A stretch of 64,000 nucleotides of DNA from Paludibacteraceae bacterium (GTDB lineage: Bacteria; Bacteroidota; Bacteroidia; Bacteroidales; Paludibacteraceae), in contig JAFYZR010000026.1 in assembly GCA_017557345.1 (NCBI GenBank), positions 1 through 64,000 of the forward strand, read 5' to 3'. The position numbers were made by a program, and so were the translations under genes. Of the stretch, positions 15,886 through 27,457 are shown in pieces (position 1 is the first letter of the stretch; every line of letters starts with the position of its first letter). Under the pieces are notes generated by a model, which saw only the letters and a program-made list of their open reading frames with translations, made no database searches and had not been told where the DNA came from.

Positions 15886-16437
15886 ATGGCTGAGAAACAA
15901 AAACAATGGTATGTGTTGCGTGCTATCTCCGGTAAGGAGAATAAGGTAGAAGAGTATATCAATAGTGCTCTTGTTACCTCGTCCCTTTTCCGCGAGTATG
16001 TATCGCAAGTGCTAATCCCTCGGGAAAAAGTAGTGACTCTCAAAAACGGCAAGCGTACGGAGAAAGAGCGTAATCTGCTTCCGGGCTACCTGCTGGTTGA
16101 GTGTTACTTGTGCGACGAGAGCTTCCCTCTGTTGCGTAACATCCCTAACGTACTGGGATTCTTAAGCGGTGGAAAGACATCGGCTAAACCGGAACCGGTT
16201 TCGCAAGCGGAAGTCAACAAGCTGGTTGGCATCGCAAGCGAGTCCGAGACACGCGCGGCAAGTGAAATCACTTTCCTTGTTGGCGAAAGTGTGAAGGTGG
16301 TTGATGGTCCGTTCAACGGCTTCAAGGGTACGGTACAAGAAGTGAGTCAAGAGAAGCACAAACTGAAAGTAGTTGTTACTATTTTTGATCGCCAGACTCC
16401 TCTGGAGCTCGGCTTCAATCAAGTAGAAAAAGAGTAG
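15886..16437 (+). CDS. nusG: Transcription termination/antitermination protein NusG
   Basis: A 183-aa RNA polymerase-associated factor. The N-terminal NGN domain begins QWYVLRAISGKENKVEEY and a C-terminal KOW domain contains VKVVDGPFNGFKGTV (about 128-142). It bridges polymerase with Rho or ribosomal protein S10. It sits 36 nt after secE in the standard order; the roughly 107-nt gap before rplK shows no recognisable promoter. Confidence 0.96.
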   Translation: MAEKQKQWYVLRAISGKENKVEEYINSALVTSSLFREYVSQVLIPREKVVTLKNGKRTEKERNLLPGYLLVECYLCDESFPLLRNIPNVLGFLSGGKTSAKPEPVSQAEVNKLVGIASESETRAASEITFLVGESVKVVDGPFNGFKGTVQEVSQEKHKLKVVVTIFDRQTPLELGFNQVEKE

Positions 16438-16544
16438 GAGATCTTGTTACGGGTCGTTAGTCACTACTCGGTAGTTTCAAATTATTAACCGGCCGAGGAT
16501 GAATAATCCGCTATCAGGCCAAAAACTATTAACAAAGTAAAACT

Positions 16545-16967
16545 ATGGCTAAAGAAATTGCTGGTTTTATCAAACTCCAAATCAAGGGTGGCGCTGCCAA
16601 TCCTGCTCCTCCTGTAGGTCCGGCTCTCGGTTCGAAGGGTGTGAACATTATGGAGTTCTGCAAACAGTTCAATGCCAGAACGCAAGACAAGGCAGGCAAA
16701 GTGCTGCCAGTTATCATTACCGTTTATGCGGACAAGTCGTTTGACTTTATCGTAAAGACTCCTCCTGTAGCTATCCAGCTTCTCGAGGCAGCTAAGGTAA
16801 AGGGCGGCTCTGACCAACCGAACCGTACCAAGGTGGCTACTATCACCGAGTATCAGGCTCGTAAGATTGCTGAGGACAAAATGGTGGACCTCAACTGCTT
16901 CACCGTTGAGTCAGCTCTCAAAATGGTCAAAGGTACTGCTCGCAGTATGGGTATCGTAGTTAAATAA
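16545..16967 (+). CDS. rplK: 50S ribosomal protein L11
   Basis: A 140-aa protein of normal length. The N-terminal domain contains the conserved [20 protein letters not shown] segment, the site linked to thiostrepton binding and stringent response signalling; the C-terminal RNA-binding domain ends ARSMGIVVK. It is 23 nt before rplA. Confidence 0.97.
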   Translation: MAKEIAGFIKLQIKGGAANPAPPVGPALGSKGVNIMEFCKQFNARTQDKAGKVLPVIITVYADKSFDFIVKTPPVAIQLLEAAKVKGGSDQPNRTKVATITEYQARKIAEDKMVDLNCFTVESALKMVKGTARSMGIVVK

Positions 16968-16990
16968 CTCTTCAATCAACATCAACAATT

Positions 16991-17680
16991 ATGGCAAAAC
17001 TGACAAAAAAACAGAAGCTTGCTGCTGAGAAGATTGAAGCAGGTAAGCTGTACACTATTCAAGAGGCAGCCGAACTCGTAAAAGAGATCACGACTACCAA
17101 ATTTGATGCAAGTGTAGATATCGACGTACGTCTGGGCGTTGACCCACGTAAAGCCAACCAAATGGTTCGTGGCGTCGTTGCTCTCCCTAACGGAACAGGT
17201 AAAGTTGTTCGCGTTCTCGCACTCTGTATGCCGGACCAGGAAGCAGCTGCTAAAGAAGCAGGTGCCGACTATGTAGGTCTGGATGAGTATATTGAAAAGA
17301 TCAAAGGTGGATGGACTGACATTGACGTCATCATTACCCAACCTCAAATCATGGGTAAAATTGGTGCCCTGGGTCGCGTTTTAGGTCCTCGTGGCTTGAT
17401 GCCTAACCCAAAGAGCGGTACCGTTACCATGGATGTAGCGAAAGCTGTTAAAGAGGTAAAAGGTGGTAAGATTGACTTCAAGGTTGACAAGTTCGGTATT
17501 GTGCACACCTCTATCGGTAAAGTAAGCTTCAGCGCTGATAAGATTGCTGAGAATGCACTCGCATTCATCGATACAATCAAGCACTTGAAACCTGCTGTTT
17601 CCAAAGGTGAGTACATCAAGAGCGTTTATCTTTCCAGCACTATGAGTCAGGGTATTAAGATCGATACCAAATCGCTTTAA
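16991..17680 (+). CDS. rplA: 50S ribosomal protein L1
   Basis: A 229-aa two-domain protein of the ribosomal L1 stalk. The signature [20 protein letters not shown] is present in domain II. In many bacteria L1 also represses its own operon by binding a mimic of its rRNA site. It is flanked by rplK and rplJ with short gaps. Confidence 0.97.
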   Translation: MAKLTKKQKLAAEKIEAGKLYTIQEAAELVKEITTTKFDASVDIDVRLGVDPRKANQMVRGVVALPNGTGKVVRVLALCMPDQEAAAKEAGADYVGLDEYIEKIKGGWTDIDVIITQPQIMGKIGALGRVLGPRGLMPNPKSGTVTMDVAKAVKEVKGGKIDFKVDKFGIVHTSIGKVSFSADKIAENALAFIDTIKHLKPAVSKGEYIKSVYLSSTMSQGIKIDTKSL

Positions 17681-17702
17681 TCTCTAAAAACAACAGACAA
17701 GT

Positions 17703-18230
17703 ATGAAAAAGGAAGATAAAAACCTAGTCATTGAAGCCCTTGGCGCACAACTCGCTGAGTACTCGCATTTCTACCTCGTTAATATCGAAGGTTTGGATGC
17801 GGAGAAAACGAGCACGCTGCGTCGCGCATGCTTCAAACAAGACATCAAGCTCTTGGTGGCAAAGAATACACTGCTTCAGAAAGCGCTCGAGAAAAAAGGC
17901 GTAGAGGCAGAGATTTTTGGCGCTCTCAAGGGCAATACCGCTCTCATGCTTTGCAACACCGGTAACGCGCCTGCAAAACTTATTAAGGAGTTTACCAAAG
18001 GTGACAAAACAGGTGAGGCTAAGCCGCAACTCAAGGCTGCATATGTAGAAGAAACTATCTACGTAGGCAAGCAAAATCTCGAGTTCTTGTGCGCTGTTAA
18101 GTCGAAGAGCGAACTTATCGCTGAATTGGTTGCTTTGCTGCAATCGCCTGCGAAGAACGTCGTTTCTGCACTTCAGAGCGGACAAAATACTATCCACGGC
18201 GTTCTCAAAACGCTCGAGGAGCGTGCATAA
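17703..18230 (+). CDS. rplJ: 50S ribosomal protein L10
   Basis: A 175-aa stalk base protein that anchors L7/L12 dimers through its C-terminal helix. The N-terminal part shows conserved features such as LRRACFKQDIKLLVAKNTLL. Normal length, 22 nt after rplA and 50 nt before rplL. Confidence 0.96.
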   Translation: MKKEDKNLVIEALGAQLAEYSHFYLVNIEGLDAEKTSTLRRACFKQDIKLLVAKNTLLQKALEKKGVEAEIFGALKGNTALMLCNTGNAPAKLIKEFTKGDKTGEAKPQLKAAYVEETIYVGKQNLEFLCAVKSKSELIAELVALLQSPAKNVVSALQSGQNTIHGVLKTLEERA

Positions 18231-18280
18231 TAGCACAATTAAATTAATCGAATTAAAAAACATTTAAAATTTATACGATC

Positions 18281-18664
18281 ATGGCAGATCTTAAAGTTAT
18301 TGCTGAAACATTAGTTAACCTTACTGTTAAGGAAGTAAATGAACTCGCTACTATCCTCAAAGAGGAGTACGGTATTGAGCCTGCTGCTGCAGCTGCTGTA
18401 GCTGTAGCTGCTCCTGCTGCCGGCGGCGCTGCTGCTGAGGCTGCTGAGGAGAAAACCTCGTTCGACGTAGTTTTGAAGAGCGCTGGTGCTCAGAAACTCC
18501 AAGTCGTAAAGGCTGTTAAAGAGCAAACCGGTCTTGGTCTGAAAGAGGCTAAGGATATCGTAGACGCTGCTCCTGCAACTGTTAAGGAAGGCGTTGACAA
18601 AGCTACCGCTGAGGCTTTGAAGAAAGCTCTCGAAGAGGTAGGCGCTGAGGTAGAACTCAAGTAA
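18281..18664 (+). CDS. rplL: 50S ribosomal protein L7/L12
   Basis: A 127-aa acidic stalk protein. The N-terminal dimerisation helices are followed by the Ala-rich hinge (about 30-55) and the conserved C-terminal domain ([35 protein letters not shown]), which recruits translation GTPases. It is followed by a strong hairpin at 18700-18739, which would set its excess over RNA polymerase subunits. Confidence 0.97.
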   Translation: MADLKVIAETLVNLTVKEVNELATILKEEYGIEPAAAAAVAVAAPAAGGAAAEAAEEKTSFDVVLKSAGAQKLQVVKAVKEQTGLGLKEAKDIVDAAPATVKEGVDKATAEALKKALEEVGAEVELK

Positions 18665-18699
18665 TACCCCAACAACCAACCACTCTAATCGAGTGGAAT

Positions 18700-18739
18700 A
18701 GGTTTAGATCCCTGTGCAAATAGGGGTCTAAACCTTTTC
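18700..18739 (+). terminator. Attenuator hairpin between rplL and rpoB
   Basis: AGGTTTAGATCCC (18700-18712) pairs with GGGGTCTAAACCT (18723-18735), with a T.G pair, followed by TTTTCT. A partial terminator at this position is known in E. coli, where it lowers rpoBC relative to rplJL. The remainder of the 232-bp gap is an AT-rich leader with no TAnnTTTG box recognised. Confidence 0.75.
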
Positions 18740-18896
18740 TGCTCAATAAGACAGAATGATTAAGAAACTGAAAAATTTGGTAATTATTATTAGGTGAATA
18801 TTAAAATACAATAAAGTTTAAAGCCACTGATTTAGATTTAAATTATTCATTACCAACAGTTTAGTTCTGTTAAACAATTATTAACCATATAAAATA

Positions 18897-21800
18897 ATGG
18901 CTACAAGTAAAAAAGAGCAGAGAGTCAATTTCAGTCGTATGCAAAAGCATATGCCTTATCCTGACTTTCTGGAAATTCAGTTGAAGTCCTTCGCGGATTT
19001 TGTTCAAATGGATTCGACTCCTGAGCAACGTCGTAAAGAGGGACTCTTTAAGGTATTCTCGGAGAACTTCCCGATTCAGGATACCCGCAACAGTTTCACA
19101 CTGGCTTTCTTGGATTACTCGGTAGACCGTCCTCGTTACACCATCGAAGAGTGTATCAAGCGCGGTTTGACTTACAGTGTGCCTTTGAAAGCAAAATTGC
19201 GTTTGAGCTGTGAGGATCCTGATCATGAGGATTTCGACACAGTCGTTTCCGATGTTTACTTAGGTACTATTCCTTACATGACGCCTAAAGGCACTTTTGT
19301 TATCAATGGTGCTGAGCGCGTTGTTGTAAGTCAGTTGCATCGTTCCCCGGGTGTATTCTTCGGAACATCGATGCACAGTAATGGCACGAAGTTGTATTCG
19401 GCACGTATCATTCCTTTCCGCGGTTCGTGGATTGAGTTTGCTACGGATATCAACAAGGTGATGTACGCTTACATCGACCGTAAGAAGAAACTGCCGGTTA
19501 CTACCTTGCTCCGGGCTATTGGTTTTGAGTCTGACAAAGACATCCTGAACTGCTTTGATTTGGCAGAAGAGGTAAAGGTAAATCGTGAAACGCTGGAGGC
19601 TTGCATCGGCCGTAAATTAGCCGGTGACGTAATGAGAGCCTGGGTGGAAGACTTCGTTGATGAAGATACCGGTGAAGTATCGTCTATCGAACGTAATACC
19701 ATCGTAGTAGAGCGCGAAGAAGAACTGACTCCTGAAACGCTTGAAACGATTATCGAGTCGGGTTCCAAGACTATCTTGCTTCACAAGCAGGAAGAGCGTG
19801 AGAACGATTTCGCTATCATCTTCAATACCTTGCAGAAAGATCCGGCAAAGACGGAGAAAGAAGCTGTGCTTTATATCTATCGTCAGCTGCGTAATGCAGA
19901 GCCGGCAGATGATGCAACGGCACGTGAGATGATTCAGAACCTCTTCTTCTCTCAGAAGCGTTATGATTTGGGCGAAGTTGGACGTTATCGTATCAACCGC
20001 AAACTCAACATGTCGATTCCGGAGGATACACGTGTCCTGACAAAAGAGGATATCATCGAGATTATCAAATACCTCGTAATGCTGATTAACAGCAATGCGG
20101 AGGTGGATGATATTGACCACTTGTCGAATCGTCGTGTTCGTACAGTAGGTGAGCAATTATTCAACCAGTTCGGTATTGGTTTGGCTCGTATGGCTCGCAC
20201 CGTTCGTGAGCGTATGAATGTTCGTGATAACGAAGTGTTCACTCCAACGGATCTTATAAATGCGAAGTCTATCTCGAGCATTATCAACTCTTATTTTGGT
20301 ACCAACGCGCTGAGCCAGTTTATGGATCAGCAGAATCCATTGGCTGAAATCACCCACAAGCGTCGTATGTCGGCTCTTGGTCCTGGCGGTTTGAGTCGTG
20401 ACCGTGCCGGATTCGAGGTTCGAGACGTACACTACACCCACTATGGCCGCTTGTGTCCTATCGAGACACCGGAAGGCCCGAACATCGGTCTTATCTCGTC
20501 AATGTGTATCTACGCAAAGATTAACGACCTTGGTTTCATTGAGACCCCGTATCGTCAGGTACATGACAGCGTAGTGGATCTGGATAACGATCATGTTGTT
20601 TACATGTCGGCTGAGGATGAAGAGAAACAAGTGGTGGCTCAAGGTAATGCACCGCTGAATCCTGATGGCTCTTTCATTCGTACGAAAGTTAAGACCCGTT
20701 TAGGTGCAGATTTCCCTGTAGTAGCTCCGAGTGAGGTGAACTTAATGGACGTTGCTCCTTGTCAGATCGCTTCTGTGGCAGCTGCTTTGATTCCGTTCTT
20801 GGAGCACGATGATGCGCACCGTGCATTGATGGGATCGAACATGATGCGTCAGGCCGTTCCATTGCTCACTTCTGAGGCTCCGATTGTAGGAACCGGTATT
20901 GAGCAGCAACTTGTAAATGACAGTCGTACGCAAATCGTTGCTGAGGCAGACGGAAAGGTAACGTATGTAGATGCTGATTATATCCGCGTTAAGTACGATC
21001 GTTCGGAGGAAGAGGATTTCATCTCCTTCGATCCGGCTGAGAAAGAGTATAAATTGCCGAAGTTCGAGAAAACCAACCAGAATACAACTATTGACCTCCA
21101 TCCAATTGTTCGCAAGGGCGATAAGGTAGAGAAAGGTCAGATCCTGACTGAAGGTTATGCAACCCAAGGCGGAGAGTTGGCTCTTGGTAAGAACTTAAAG
21201 GTAGCTTATATCCCTTGGAAAGGTTACAACTATGAGGATGCTATCGTGCTTAGCGAGCGTATTGTTCGTGAGGATATGTATACGTCCGTTCATGTGGTAG
21301 AGCAACTGCTTGAGGTTCGTGATACAAAGCGTGGTATGGAAGAGTTTACCGCTGATATCCCGAATGTATCCGAGGAAGCTACTAAAGATTTGGATGAGAA
21401 TGGTATCATTCGTATCGGTGCCTATGTGCAGCCGGGTGATATCCTGATCGGAAAGATCACCCCGAAGGGTGAGACTGATCCGTCACCGGAAGAGAAGTTG
21501 CTGAAGGCTATCTTTGGCGACAAGGCCGGAGATGTGAAAGATGCTTCGTTGAAGTGCAGTCCTTCGTTGGATGGTGTTATCATCGATAAGAAACTCTATG
21601 CGCGTGCTAACAAAGACCGCAAACAGAAATCTGAGGACAAAGAGACCCTGCAAAAACTGGATCTTAAGTTCCGTGAGAAAGCAGAGACTCTGCGTGACTT
21701 GCTGATTGATAAACTCTATACTTTGCTCACCGGCCGTCAGGCTGCGTCTGTAAAAGACATTCTGGGCACGGAGTTGATTGCTAAGGGTCAGCATTTTACC

Positions 21801-22709
21801 AAAGAGCGTCTGAAAGAGATTGACTATTTCTCGGTTCTTCTTGAAGGTTGGACATCTGATGCACACAAGAACAAACTCGTTGCACAGTGTATCATGAATT
21901 ATATCGCAAAATACAAAGAGATGGATGCCCTTCTCAAACGCGAGAAATTCAATATCACCATCGGTGATGAACTGCCGAATGGCATCATCCAGATGGCAAA
22001 GGTTTATGTGGCTAAGCGTCGTAAGATCCGCGTAGGTGATAAGATGGCCGGTCGTCACGGTAACAAGGGTATCGTTTCGAAGATTGTGCGTGTTGAAGAC
22101 ATGCCGTTCCTCGCAGACGGAACACCGGTGGATATCGTGCTCAACCCGATGGGTGTGCCTTCTCGTATGAATATCGGTCAGATTTTCGAGGCTGTTCTCG
22201 GTTGGGCTGGAGCCGAACTGGGTGTTAAGTTCTCTACTCCGATTTTCGACGGTTGTACAATGGAGCAACTCGACGAATGGACCGACAAGGCCGGTCTGCC
22301 GCGTGGAGGTAAGACTCAGTTGTATGATGGAGAAACGGGTGAACCGTTCGACCAGATGGCTACTGTCGGTGTGACCTACTTCATGAAACTGGGTCACATG
22401 GTAGATGATAAGATGCACGCACGTTCGATTGGTCCGTACAGCCTCATTACTCAGCAACCGCTTGGTGGTAAGGCTCAATTCGGTGGTCAACGTTTCGGTG
22501 AGATGGAGGTTTGGGCACTTGAGGCACACGGTGCTGCTCATGTGCTGCAAGAGATTCTGACCATCAAGTCCGATGACGTTACAGGTCGTGCTCGTACTTA
22601 TGAGGCAATTGTCAAAGGTGAGAGCTTCCCGACTCCGGGTCTGCCCGAGTCGCTTAACGTGCTTCTGCACGAATTGCAAGGTCTCGCACTTAGTATCAAC
22701 ATGGAATAA
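18897..22709 (+). CDS. rpoB: DNA-directed RNA polymerase subunit beta
   Basis: A 1270-aa beta subunit of RNA polymerase, full length for Bacteroidota. The rifampicin region reads [20 protein letters not shown] (about 480-500), with the Asp, His and Ser that in E. coli are D516, H526 and S531, so no common resistance change is visible. [10 protein letters not shown] and [12 protein letters not shown] (about 1047-1058) are intact, as is the C-terminal [12 protein letters not shown]. It is followed by rpoC after 15 nt. Confidence 0.98.
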   Translation: MATSKKEQRVNFSRMQKHMPYPDFLEIQLKSFADFVQMDSTPEQRRKEGLFKVFSENFPIQDTRNSFTLAFLDYSVDRPRYTIEECIKRGLTYSVPLKAKLRLSCEDPDHEDFDTVVSDVYLGTIPYMTPKGTFVINGAERVVVSQLHRSPGVFFGTSMHSNGTKLYSARIIPFRGSWIEFATDINKVMYAYIDRKKKLPVTTLLRAIGFESDKDILNCFDLAEEVKVNRETLEACIGRKLAGDVMRAWVEDFVDEDTGEVSSIERNTIVVEREEELTPETLETIIESGSKTILLHKQEERENDFAIIFNTLQKDPAKTEKEAVLYIYRQLRNAEPADDATAREMIQNLFFSQKRYDLGEVGRYRINRKLNMSIPEDTRVLTKEDIIEIIKYLVMLINSNAEVDDIDHLSNRRVRTVGEQLFNQFGIGLARMARTVRERMNVRDNEVFTPTDLINAKSISSIINSYFGTNALSQFMDQQNPLAEITHKRRMSALGPGGLSRDRAGFEVRDVHYTHYGRLCPIETPEGPNIGLISSMCIYAKINDLGFIETPYRQVHDSVVDLDNDHVVYMSAEDEEKQVVAQGNAPLNPDGSFIRTKVKTRLGADFPVVAPSEVNLMDVAPCQIASVAAALIPFLEHDDAHRALMGSNMMRQAVPLLTSEAPIVGTGIEQQLVNDSRTQIVAEADGKVTYVDADYIRVKYDRSEEEDFISFDPAEKEYKLPKFEKTNQNTTIDLHPIVRKGDKVEKGQILTEGYATQGGELALGKNLKVAYIPWKGYNYEDAIVLSERIVREDMYTSVHVVEQLLEVRDTKRGMEEFTADIPNVSEEATKDLDENGIIRIGAYVQPGDILIGKITPKGETDPSPEEKLLKAIFGDKAGDVKDASLKCSPSLDGVIIDKKLYARANKDRKQKSEDKETLQKLDLKFREKAETLRDLLIDKLYTLLTGRQAASVKDILGTELIAKGQHFTKERLKEIDYFSVLLEGWTSDAHKNKLVAQCIMNYIAKYKEMDALLKREKFNITIGDELPNGIIQMAKVYVAKRRKIRVGDKMAGRHGNKGIVSKIVRVEDMPFLADGTPVDIVLNPMGVPSRMNIGQIFEAVLGWAGAELGVKFSTPIFDGCTMEQLDEWTDKAGLPRGGKTQLYDGETGEPFDQMATVGVTYFMKLGHMVDDKMHARSIGPYSLITQQPLGGKAQFGGQRFGEMEVWALEAHGAAHVLQEILTIKSDDVTGRARTYEAIVKGESFPTPGLPESLNVLLHELQGLALSINME

Positions 22710-22724
22710 GATTGGAGGACAATT

Positions 22725-25700
22725 ATGGCTTTTAAACAAGAAAATAAACGTAACGGTTTCACCAGTATTTCTATTGGTCTTGCTTCGCCGGATGAGATTA
22801 TGCAACTTTCCTCGGGCGAGGTGTTAAAACCGGAAACTATCAACTATCGTACTTATAAACCTGAGCGCGATGGTCTGTTCTGTGAGCGCATCTTTGGTCC
22901 TACCAAGGATTATGAGTGCCATTGCGGTAAATACAAACGTATTCGTTATAAAGGTATCGTCTGCGAGCGTTGCGGCGTAGAGGTTACAGAGAAGAAAGTG
23001 CGTCGTGAGCGTATGGGTCATATCAAACTCGTCGTTCCTGTTGCACATATCTGGTATCTCCGTTCGCTTCCTTCGAAGATGGCTGCTTTGCTGGGTATCC
23101 CGACCAAGAAGCTTGACACCGTTATCTATTACGAGAAATATCTCGTAGTTCGTGCCGGAGCGCTGGAAGGTCAGGAAATCGGCGAGAAGCATGAGACAGA
23201 TAAGAACAGAATTCCTATCGAGACGAAGATGCTGCTTGATGAGGATCAGTACCAGCAAGTGCTGAATATCATGCCGGAAGGTAATGATTTGCTGGAAGAT
23301 ACCGATCCTAACAAAGTAATCATCAAGATGGGTGCTGAGGCTGTATATGATCTGTTGGCTGCAACTGATTTGGACGAGCTGTCCTATGAATTGCGTGCTA
23401 CGGCAGATAAGTCTACATCCGCTCAACGTCGTCAGGAAGCGCTCAAGCGTCTGCAAGTAGTAGAGGCATTCCGCGCCAGCAAGGGAAGAAATCGTCCAGA
23501 ATGGATGGTTCTTCAGGCTATTCCTGTTACGCCGCCTGAGTTGCGTCCGTTGGTTCCGCTCGATGGTGGACGTTTCGCTACGTCTGACCTCAACGATCTC
23601 TATCGTCGCGTTATTATTCGTAATAACCGTTTGAAACGACTTGTTGAGATCAAGGCACCGGATGTTATTTTGCGTAACGAGAAACGTATGCTGCAAGAGG
23701 CAGTTGACTCTCTCTTCGATAATAGTCGTAAGACAACAGCGATGAAGTCAGATGCCAATCGTCCGCTCAAGTCACTCTCTGACTCGCTTAAGGGTAAACA
23801 AGGACGTTTCCGTCAGAACCTGCTCGGTAAACGTGTGGACTATTCCGCTCGTTCAGTTATCGTTGTAGGCCCGGAACTCAAAATGCATGAGTGTGGTCTC
23901 CCGAAAGAGATGGCAGCTGAACTCTATAAACCGTTTATCATCCGCAAACTCATCGAGCGCGGTACTGTAAAAACGGTTAAATCTGCAAAGAAAATCATCG
24001 ATCGCCGCGAACCGGTTATCTATGAGATTCTTGAGCATGTAATGGAAGGACACCCTGTATTGCTTAACCGTGCTCCGACATTGCACCGTCATGGTATTTT
24101 GGCTTTCCAGCCTAAGATGATTGAGGGTAAGGCTATTCAGCTTCACCCGCTGTCTTGTGCCGGATTTAACGCCGACTTCGATGGCGACCAAATGGCTGTG
24201 CACTTGCCTTTGAGCAACGAGGCTATCCTTGAGGCGCAACTCCTCATGCTCGGTTCACATAACATTCTTGATCCGGCAAACGGTAACCCGATTACCGTGC
24301 CTTCTCAAGATATGATTCTTGGTCTTTATTATATTACCAAGGAGCGTGCAGGCGCAAAGGGTGAGGGCCTTGTCTTCTATTCAGAAGAAGAAGCTATCAT
24401 CGCGCTCAATGAAGGCCGCGTAGACATACACGCAAAAGTTAAAGTGCGTGTCAACGGTCAAATCATCGAGACAACCCCGGGTCGTGTAATTGTTAACCAA
24501 TATGTACCAGCAGAAATCGGATTCCAGAACGAACTGATGAAGAAGGGCGCTGTTAAGAGCATTATTTCCAAGGTTATTAAGACTTGTGGTGTGGCTCGTG
24601 CAGCACAATTCCTTGATGATATCAAGGACCTCGGTTACTACCGCGCATTCAAGGGTGGTTTGAGCTTCAACCTCAATGATATTCTCATTCCGGAAGAAAA
24701 GAAAGAACTGACCGAGAAAGGTAATGCAACTATCGATGCTATCAACGAGCGTTATAATTTCGGTTTGATGTCCGATGATGAGCGTTATCGTGCTACGGTT
24801 GATACCTGGAAGAAGATCGATGAGGATCTCAAGAACATCTTGATGAAGCATATGGCGGAAGCAGATGGCGGATTCAACTCTGTTTACATGATGATGCACT
24901 CAGGTGCTCGTGGTAATGATCAGCAGATCAAGCAGTTAGCAGGTATCCGTGGTATTATGGCGAAGCCGTTGAAGGCAGGTGCTACCGATACGCGTCCTGA
25001 GATAGAGAACCCTGTCCTCTCTAACTTCAAAGAGGGTATGTCCGTGCTTGAGTACTTTATCTCAACCCACGGTGCTCGTAAGGGTTTGGCGGATACCGCT
25101 CTTAAGACGGCTGATGCCGGTTATCTGACACGTCGTCTTGTCGATGTATCGCATGATGTTATCGTTAATGAAGAGGACTGCGGAACGCTTCGTGGTTTGC
25201 GTGCACACGCTATTAAAGAAGGTGACCGCGTAGTGGCTACTTTGACGCAACGTATCCTTGGCCGTGTTTCTGTTCATGATATTCATGATAATGACGGTAA
25301 CCTTATCGTTGCAGCCGGCGAAGAGATTCGTGAAGCAGCTTGCGAGGCTATCGAAGCTGCCGGTATTGAAGAGGTTGTTATCCGTTCGGTACTTACCTGC
25401 GAATCCAAGCATGGTGTTTGCGCGAAGTGCTACGGCCGTAACCTTGCATCTCGTAAGATGGTGCAGAAAGGTGAGGCAGTCGGCGTTATCGCAGCACAAG
25501 CTATCGGTGAGCCGGGTACCCAGCTGACACTTCGTACCTTCCACTCCGGTGGTTTGGCAGGTGGTGCTGCTGCACAGAGTACCTATGAATTGACCCGTGA
25601 CGGTATTGTTGAGATCGAAGATCTCCGTACGATTACAACCGCAGCCGGTGAAGTTATCGCAGTTAGCCGTAAGAACACGCTCTCGTTGAAAGACGAGAAG

Positions 25701-26369
25701 ACAGGTGTTGTGCTGGCTACCTTTGATATCCCTTATTCGTCCAAACTGTTTGTTACCTCCGGTGAGAAATACCCGAAGGGTACGAAAGTCTGCGAATGGG
25801 ATCAATATAAAGCTCCGTTGCTGATTGAGCAAGACGGTATTATCCGTTACGAAGATGTTATTGAAGGTGTAACCTGCAAGACTGAAATCGACGAGCAAAC
25901 CGGCAAGAAGGAAGTATCCATCACCGAAACCAAAGATAAGACAAAAATGCCGCAGGCACATATCGTGGATAAGGATGGCAACATTCTCCGTTCCTACAAC
26001 TTGCCTGTTAAGGCAAGCCTGATGTATACGGATGGCGCGGCAGTTAAGATTGGTGACACTTTGTTCAACATGGCACGTGCAACCAACCGTGGTGGTGATA
26101 TCACTTCGGGTCTTCCACGTATTACCGAGTTGTTCGAGGCACGTAATCCGTCGAATCCTGCTATTGTGGCAGAAATCGATGGTGAAGTATCCTTCGGCAA
26201 AATCAAACGTGGTAACCGTGAGCTGTTTATTACCAGCCGTCTCGGCGAACAAAAGGCTTATCTTATTCCGTTGACCAAGCAAATTCTTGTGCAAGAAGGA
26301 GACTTCGTTCGCGCAGGTGTGGCTTTGTCGGATGGAGCTATCACTCCGGAAGATATTCTGGCCATTTAA
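22725..26369 (+). CDS. rpoC: RNA polymerase subunit beta', N-terminal 1214 aa (ends at in-frame TAA)
   Basis: The beta' subunit up to a TAA at 26367-26369. Intact motifs: zinc cysteines C65, C67, C80 and C83; the catalytic [12 protein letters not shown] near 482-493; the trigger-loop region [11 protein letters not shown]; and the second zinc site [11 protein letters not shown]. The family in Bacteroidota runs to about 1430 aa. Translation past the TAA in the same frame continues with [20 protein letters not shown] and then 195 more conserved residues, so the full frame 22725-27011 would be 1428 codons plus stop. The TAA stands where relatives usually have Lys in an AIKG context, one base from AAA. 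Because rpoC is essential, this is a sequencing or assembly error, a readthrough codon, or a truly split gene; error is the most likely. Confidence 0.9.
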   Translation: MAFKQENKRNGFTSISIGLASPDEIMQLSSGEVLKPETINYRTYKPERDGLFCERIFGPTKDYECHCGKYKRIRYKGIVCERCGVEVTEKKVRRERMGHIKLVVPVAHIWYLRSLPSKMAALLGIPTKKLDTVIYYEKYLVVRAGALEGQEIGEKHETDKNRIPIETKMLLDEDQYQQVLNIMPEGNDLLEDTDPNKVIIKMGAEAVYDLLAATDLDELSYELRATADKSTSAQRRQEALKRLQVVEAFRASKGRNRPEWMVLQAIPVTPPELRPLVPLDGGRFATSDLNDLYRRVIIRNNRLKRLVEIKAPDVILRNEKRMLQEAVDSLFDNSRKTTAMKSDANRPLKSLSDSLKGKQGRFRQNLLGKRVDYSARSVIVVGPELKMHECGLPKEMAAELYKPFIIRKLIERGTVKTVKSAKKIIDRREPVIYEILEHVMEGHPVLLNRAPTLHRHGILAFQPKMIEGKAIQLHPLSCAGFNADFDGDQMAVHLPLSNEAILEAQLLMLGSHNILDPANGNPITVPSQDMILGLYYITKERAGAKGEGLVFYSEEEAIIALNEGRVDIHAKVKVRVNGQIIETTPGRVIVNQYVPAEIGFQNELMKKGAVKSIISKVIKTCGVARAAQFLDDIKDLGYYRAFKGGLSFNLNDILIPEEKKELTEKGNATIDAINERYNFGLMSDDERYRATVDTWKKIDEDLKNILMKHMAEADGGFNSVYMMMHSGARGNDQQIKQLAGIRGIMAKPLKAGATDTRPEIENPVLSNFKEGMSVLEYFISTHGARKGLADTALKTADAGYLTRRLVDVSHDVIVNEEDCGTLRGLRAHAIKEGDRVVATLTQRILGRVSVHDIHDNDGNLIVAAGEEIREAACEAIEAAGIEEVVIRSVLTCESKHGVCAKCYGRNLASRKMVQKGEAVGVIAAQAIGEPGTQLTLRTFHSGGLAGGAAAQSTYELTRDGIVEIEDLRTITTAAGEVIAVSRKNTLSLKDEKTGVVLATFDIPYSSKLFVTSGEKYPKGTKVCEWDQYKAPLLIEQDGIIRYEDVIEGVTCKTEIDEQTGKKEVSITETKDKTKMPQAHIVDKDGNILRSYNLPVKASLMYTDGAAVKIGDTLFNMARATNRGGDITSGLPRITELFEARNPSNPAIVAEIDGEVSFGKIKRGNRELFITSRLGEQKAYLIPLTKQILVQEGDFVRAGVALSDGAITPEDILAI

Positions 26370-26423
26370 GGTCAAACGGCTGTTCAGGATTACATCGTTA
26401 ACGAAGCACAGGCGGTTTACCGT

Positions 26424-27011
26424 ATGCAAGGTGTGGAAATCAACGATAAGCACTTCGAGATCATCGTTCGTCAGATGATGAAGAAAGTAGAAATCATCGA
26501 ACCGGGAGATACTCGTTTCCTGGAAGGCGATGTAGTGGATAAATTGGACTTCCTTGAGGAGAACGATCGTATCTGGGGCCGTAAAGTTATTACGAATGCC
26601 GGTGATAGCGAAGTGCTCCGCGAAGGCCAAATTGTAACCGCTCGTCGTTTGCATGATGAGAATTCTTCTCTCCGTCGTCGCGATAAGAAACTCGTTCAGG
26701 CTCGTGATGCTGAATGCGCAACGGCTAAGCAGATTCTGCAAGGTATCACACGTGCCGCTTTGGGTACTAAATCGTTCATGTCAGCCGCTTCCTTCCAGGA
26801 AACGACGAAGGTACTCAACGAAGCTGCAATCCGCGGTAAAGTTGATTATCTGGAGGGCATGAAAGAGAACGTTATCTGCGGAAATCTTATCCCTGCCGGT
26901 ACGGGTATGCGTGAGTTTGCTAAACTCGCAGTTCATAACCAGGAAGAGTATGCAGCAATTCAAGCAGCCCGCGAAGCGGCAGAAGCAGCTCTGAACGGCG
27001 AAGACGAGTAA
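26424..27011 (+). CDS. rpoC: RNA polymerase subunit beta', C-terminal part
   Basis: A 195-aa reading frame that is the C-terminal end of beta', in exactly the same frame as the upstream part. Homology starts at 26370, directly after the TAA, 18 codons before this first ATG. It contains [36 protein letters not shown] and FAKLAVH, conserved parts that close the clamp base and contact omega. If expressed alone it would need re-initiation at 26424; an AGGCGG stretch lies about 10 nt upstream, which may be chance. A terminator follows at 27038-27063. Confidence 0.9.
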   Translation: MQGVEINDKHFEIIVRQMMKKVEIIEPGDTRFLEGDVVDKLDFLEENDRIWGRKVITNAGDSEVLREGQIVTARRLHDENSSLRRRDKKLVQARDAECATAKQILQGITRAALGTKSFMSAASFQETTKVLNEAAIRGKVDYLEGMKENVICGNLIPAGTGMREFAKLAVHNQEEYAAIQAAREAAEAALNGEDE

Positions 27012-27037
27012 TAGCGGAAAGTGGGTAATATTTAGAG

Positions 27038-27063
27038 AAAAGGGCGTTTAGGCGCCCTTTTTT
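27038..27063 (+). terminator. Terminator after rpoC
   Basis: AAAAGGGCG pairs with CGCCCTTTT around TTTAGG and is followed by more T. It closes the ribosomal protein-rpoBC transcript. Confidence 0.85.
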
Positions 27064-27084
27064 CGTTTGATTAGAGGGATGAAC

Positions 27085-27115
27085 GATTAGCGAGTTAGTG
27101 AATTAGCGAGTTAGG
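27085..27115 (+). repeat. Four tandem GARTTAG-type units
   Basis: GATTAGC, GAGTTAGT, GAATTAGC and GAGTTAGG in a row, the same type as at 11020-11075 and in the same place relative to the 11-bp repeats. Confidence 0.7.
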
Positions 27116-27150
27116 GATTTTTGATTAGGGGGTATATGATACCGAGAATG

Positions 27151-27208
27151 ACGCACTTATCGCGCACTAATAGCGCACTTATCACGCACTAATCACGCAC
27201 TAATTTTG
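27151..27208 (+). repeat. 5 x 11-bp tandem repeat, copy 2
   Basis: Identical over 58 bp to 11131-11188: five 11-bp CGCACTWAT units ending in TTTTG, preceded by ACCGAGAAT. Confidence 0.9.
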
Positions 27209-27233
27209 CGAAGGAATTTCCTATAACATATAC

Positions 27234-27258
27234 TGTATATATACGTAGTATATATACA
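27234..27258. repeat. Perfect 11+3+11 palindrome, copy 2
   Basis: TGTATATATAC - GTA - GTATATATACA, with perfect arms. The arm length and spacer are the same as in copies 1 and 3, while the outer bases differ with compensating changes. Confidence 0.85.
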
Positions 27259-27357
27259 CATTTTGATGGGTATTTTTGGTGAAAAAAAGGAGAAATTGGA
27301 CAAAAAATACACTTTTTGGAAAAAAATAAATAAATTTCTTTTTTTTTATAAAAAAAC

Positions 27358-27388
27358 TTGCATATTCCAAAAAAATGTTGTATCTTTG
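27358..27388 (+). promoter_or_regulatory. Promoter of the first giant secreted gene
   Basis: TTG (27358-27360), a 20-bp spacer starting CATATTCC and rich in A, then TATCTTTG (27381-27388). The leader to the ATG at 27458 is about 60 nt. Confidence 0.8.
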
Positions 27389-27457
27389 TGCCCAAATTAG
27401 TGTAACAAGCAATCATTTTTACAACTAACTATATTTATTAACTAAAAAACTAACATT

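Larger units (their letters stand above)
27012..27457. other. 446-bp intergenic region with composite repeat element
   Basis: No gene. It contains the rpoC terminator (27038-27063), four 8-bp GARTTAG-type units (27085-27115), the second copy of the 5 x 11-bp repeat (27151-27208), a perfect palindrome (27234-27258), an AT-rich stretch and the promoter of the next gene. Confidence 0.8.

Noticed and set aside
26367..26369. TAA reassigned to an amino acid in this organism.
   Set aside because: Many intact genes here end in TAA exactly where their families end (tuf, rplK, rplA, rplL, rpoB and others), so TAA works as stop.
26360..26430. rpoC split by a mobile element or intron.
   Set aside because: There is no inserted DNA; the frame continues directly after the TAA with conserved residues.
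25062..26741. A 559-codon open frame antisense to rpoC, and similar long antisense frames (21483-22805, 30506-31876, 36901-38037).
   Set aside because: They lie fully opposite well-conserved genes, have no recognisable protein features, and are explained by codon bias of the sense strand.
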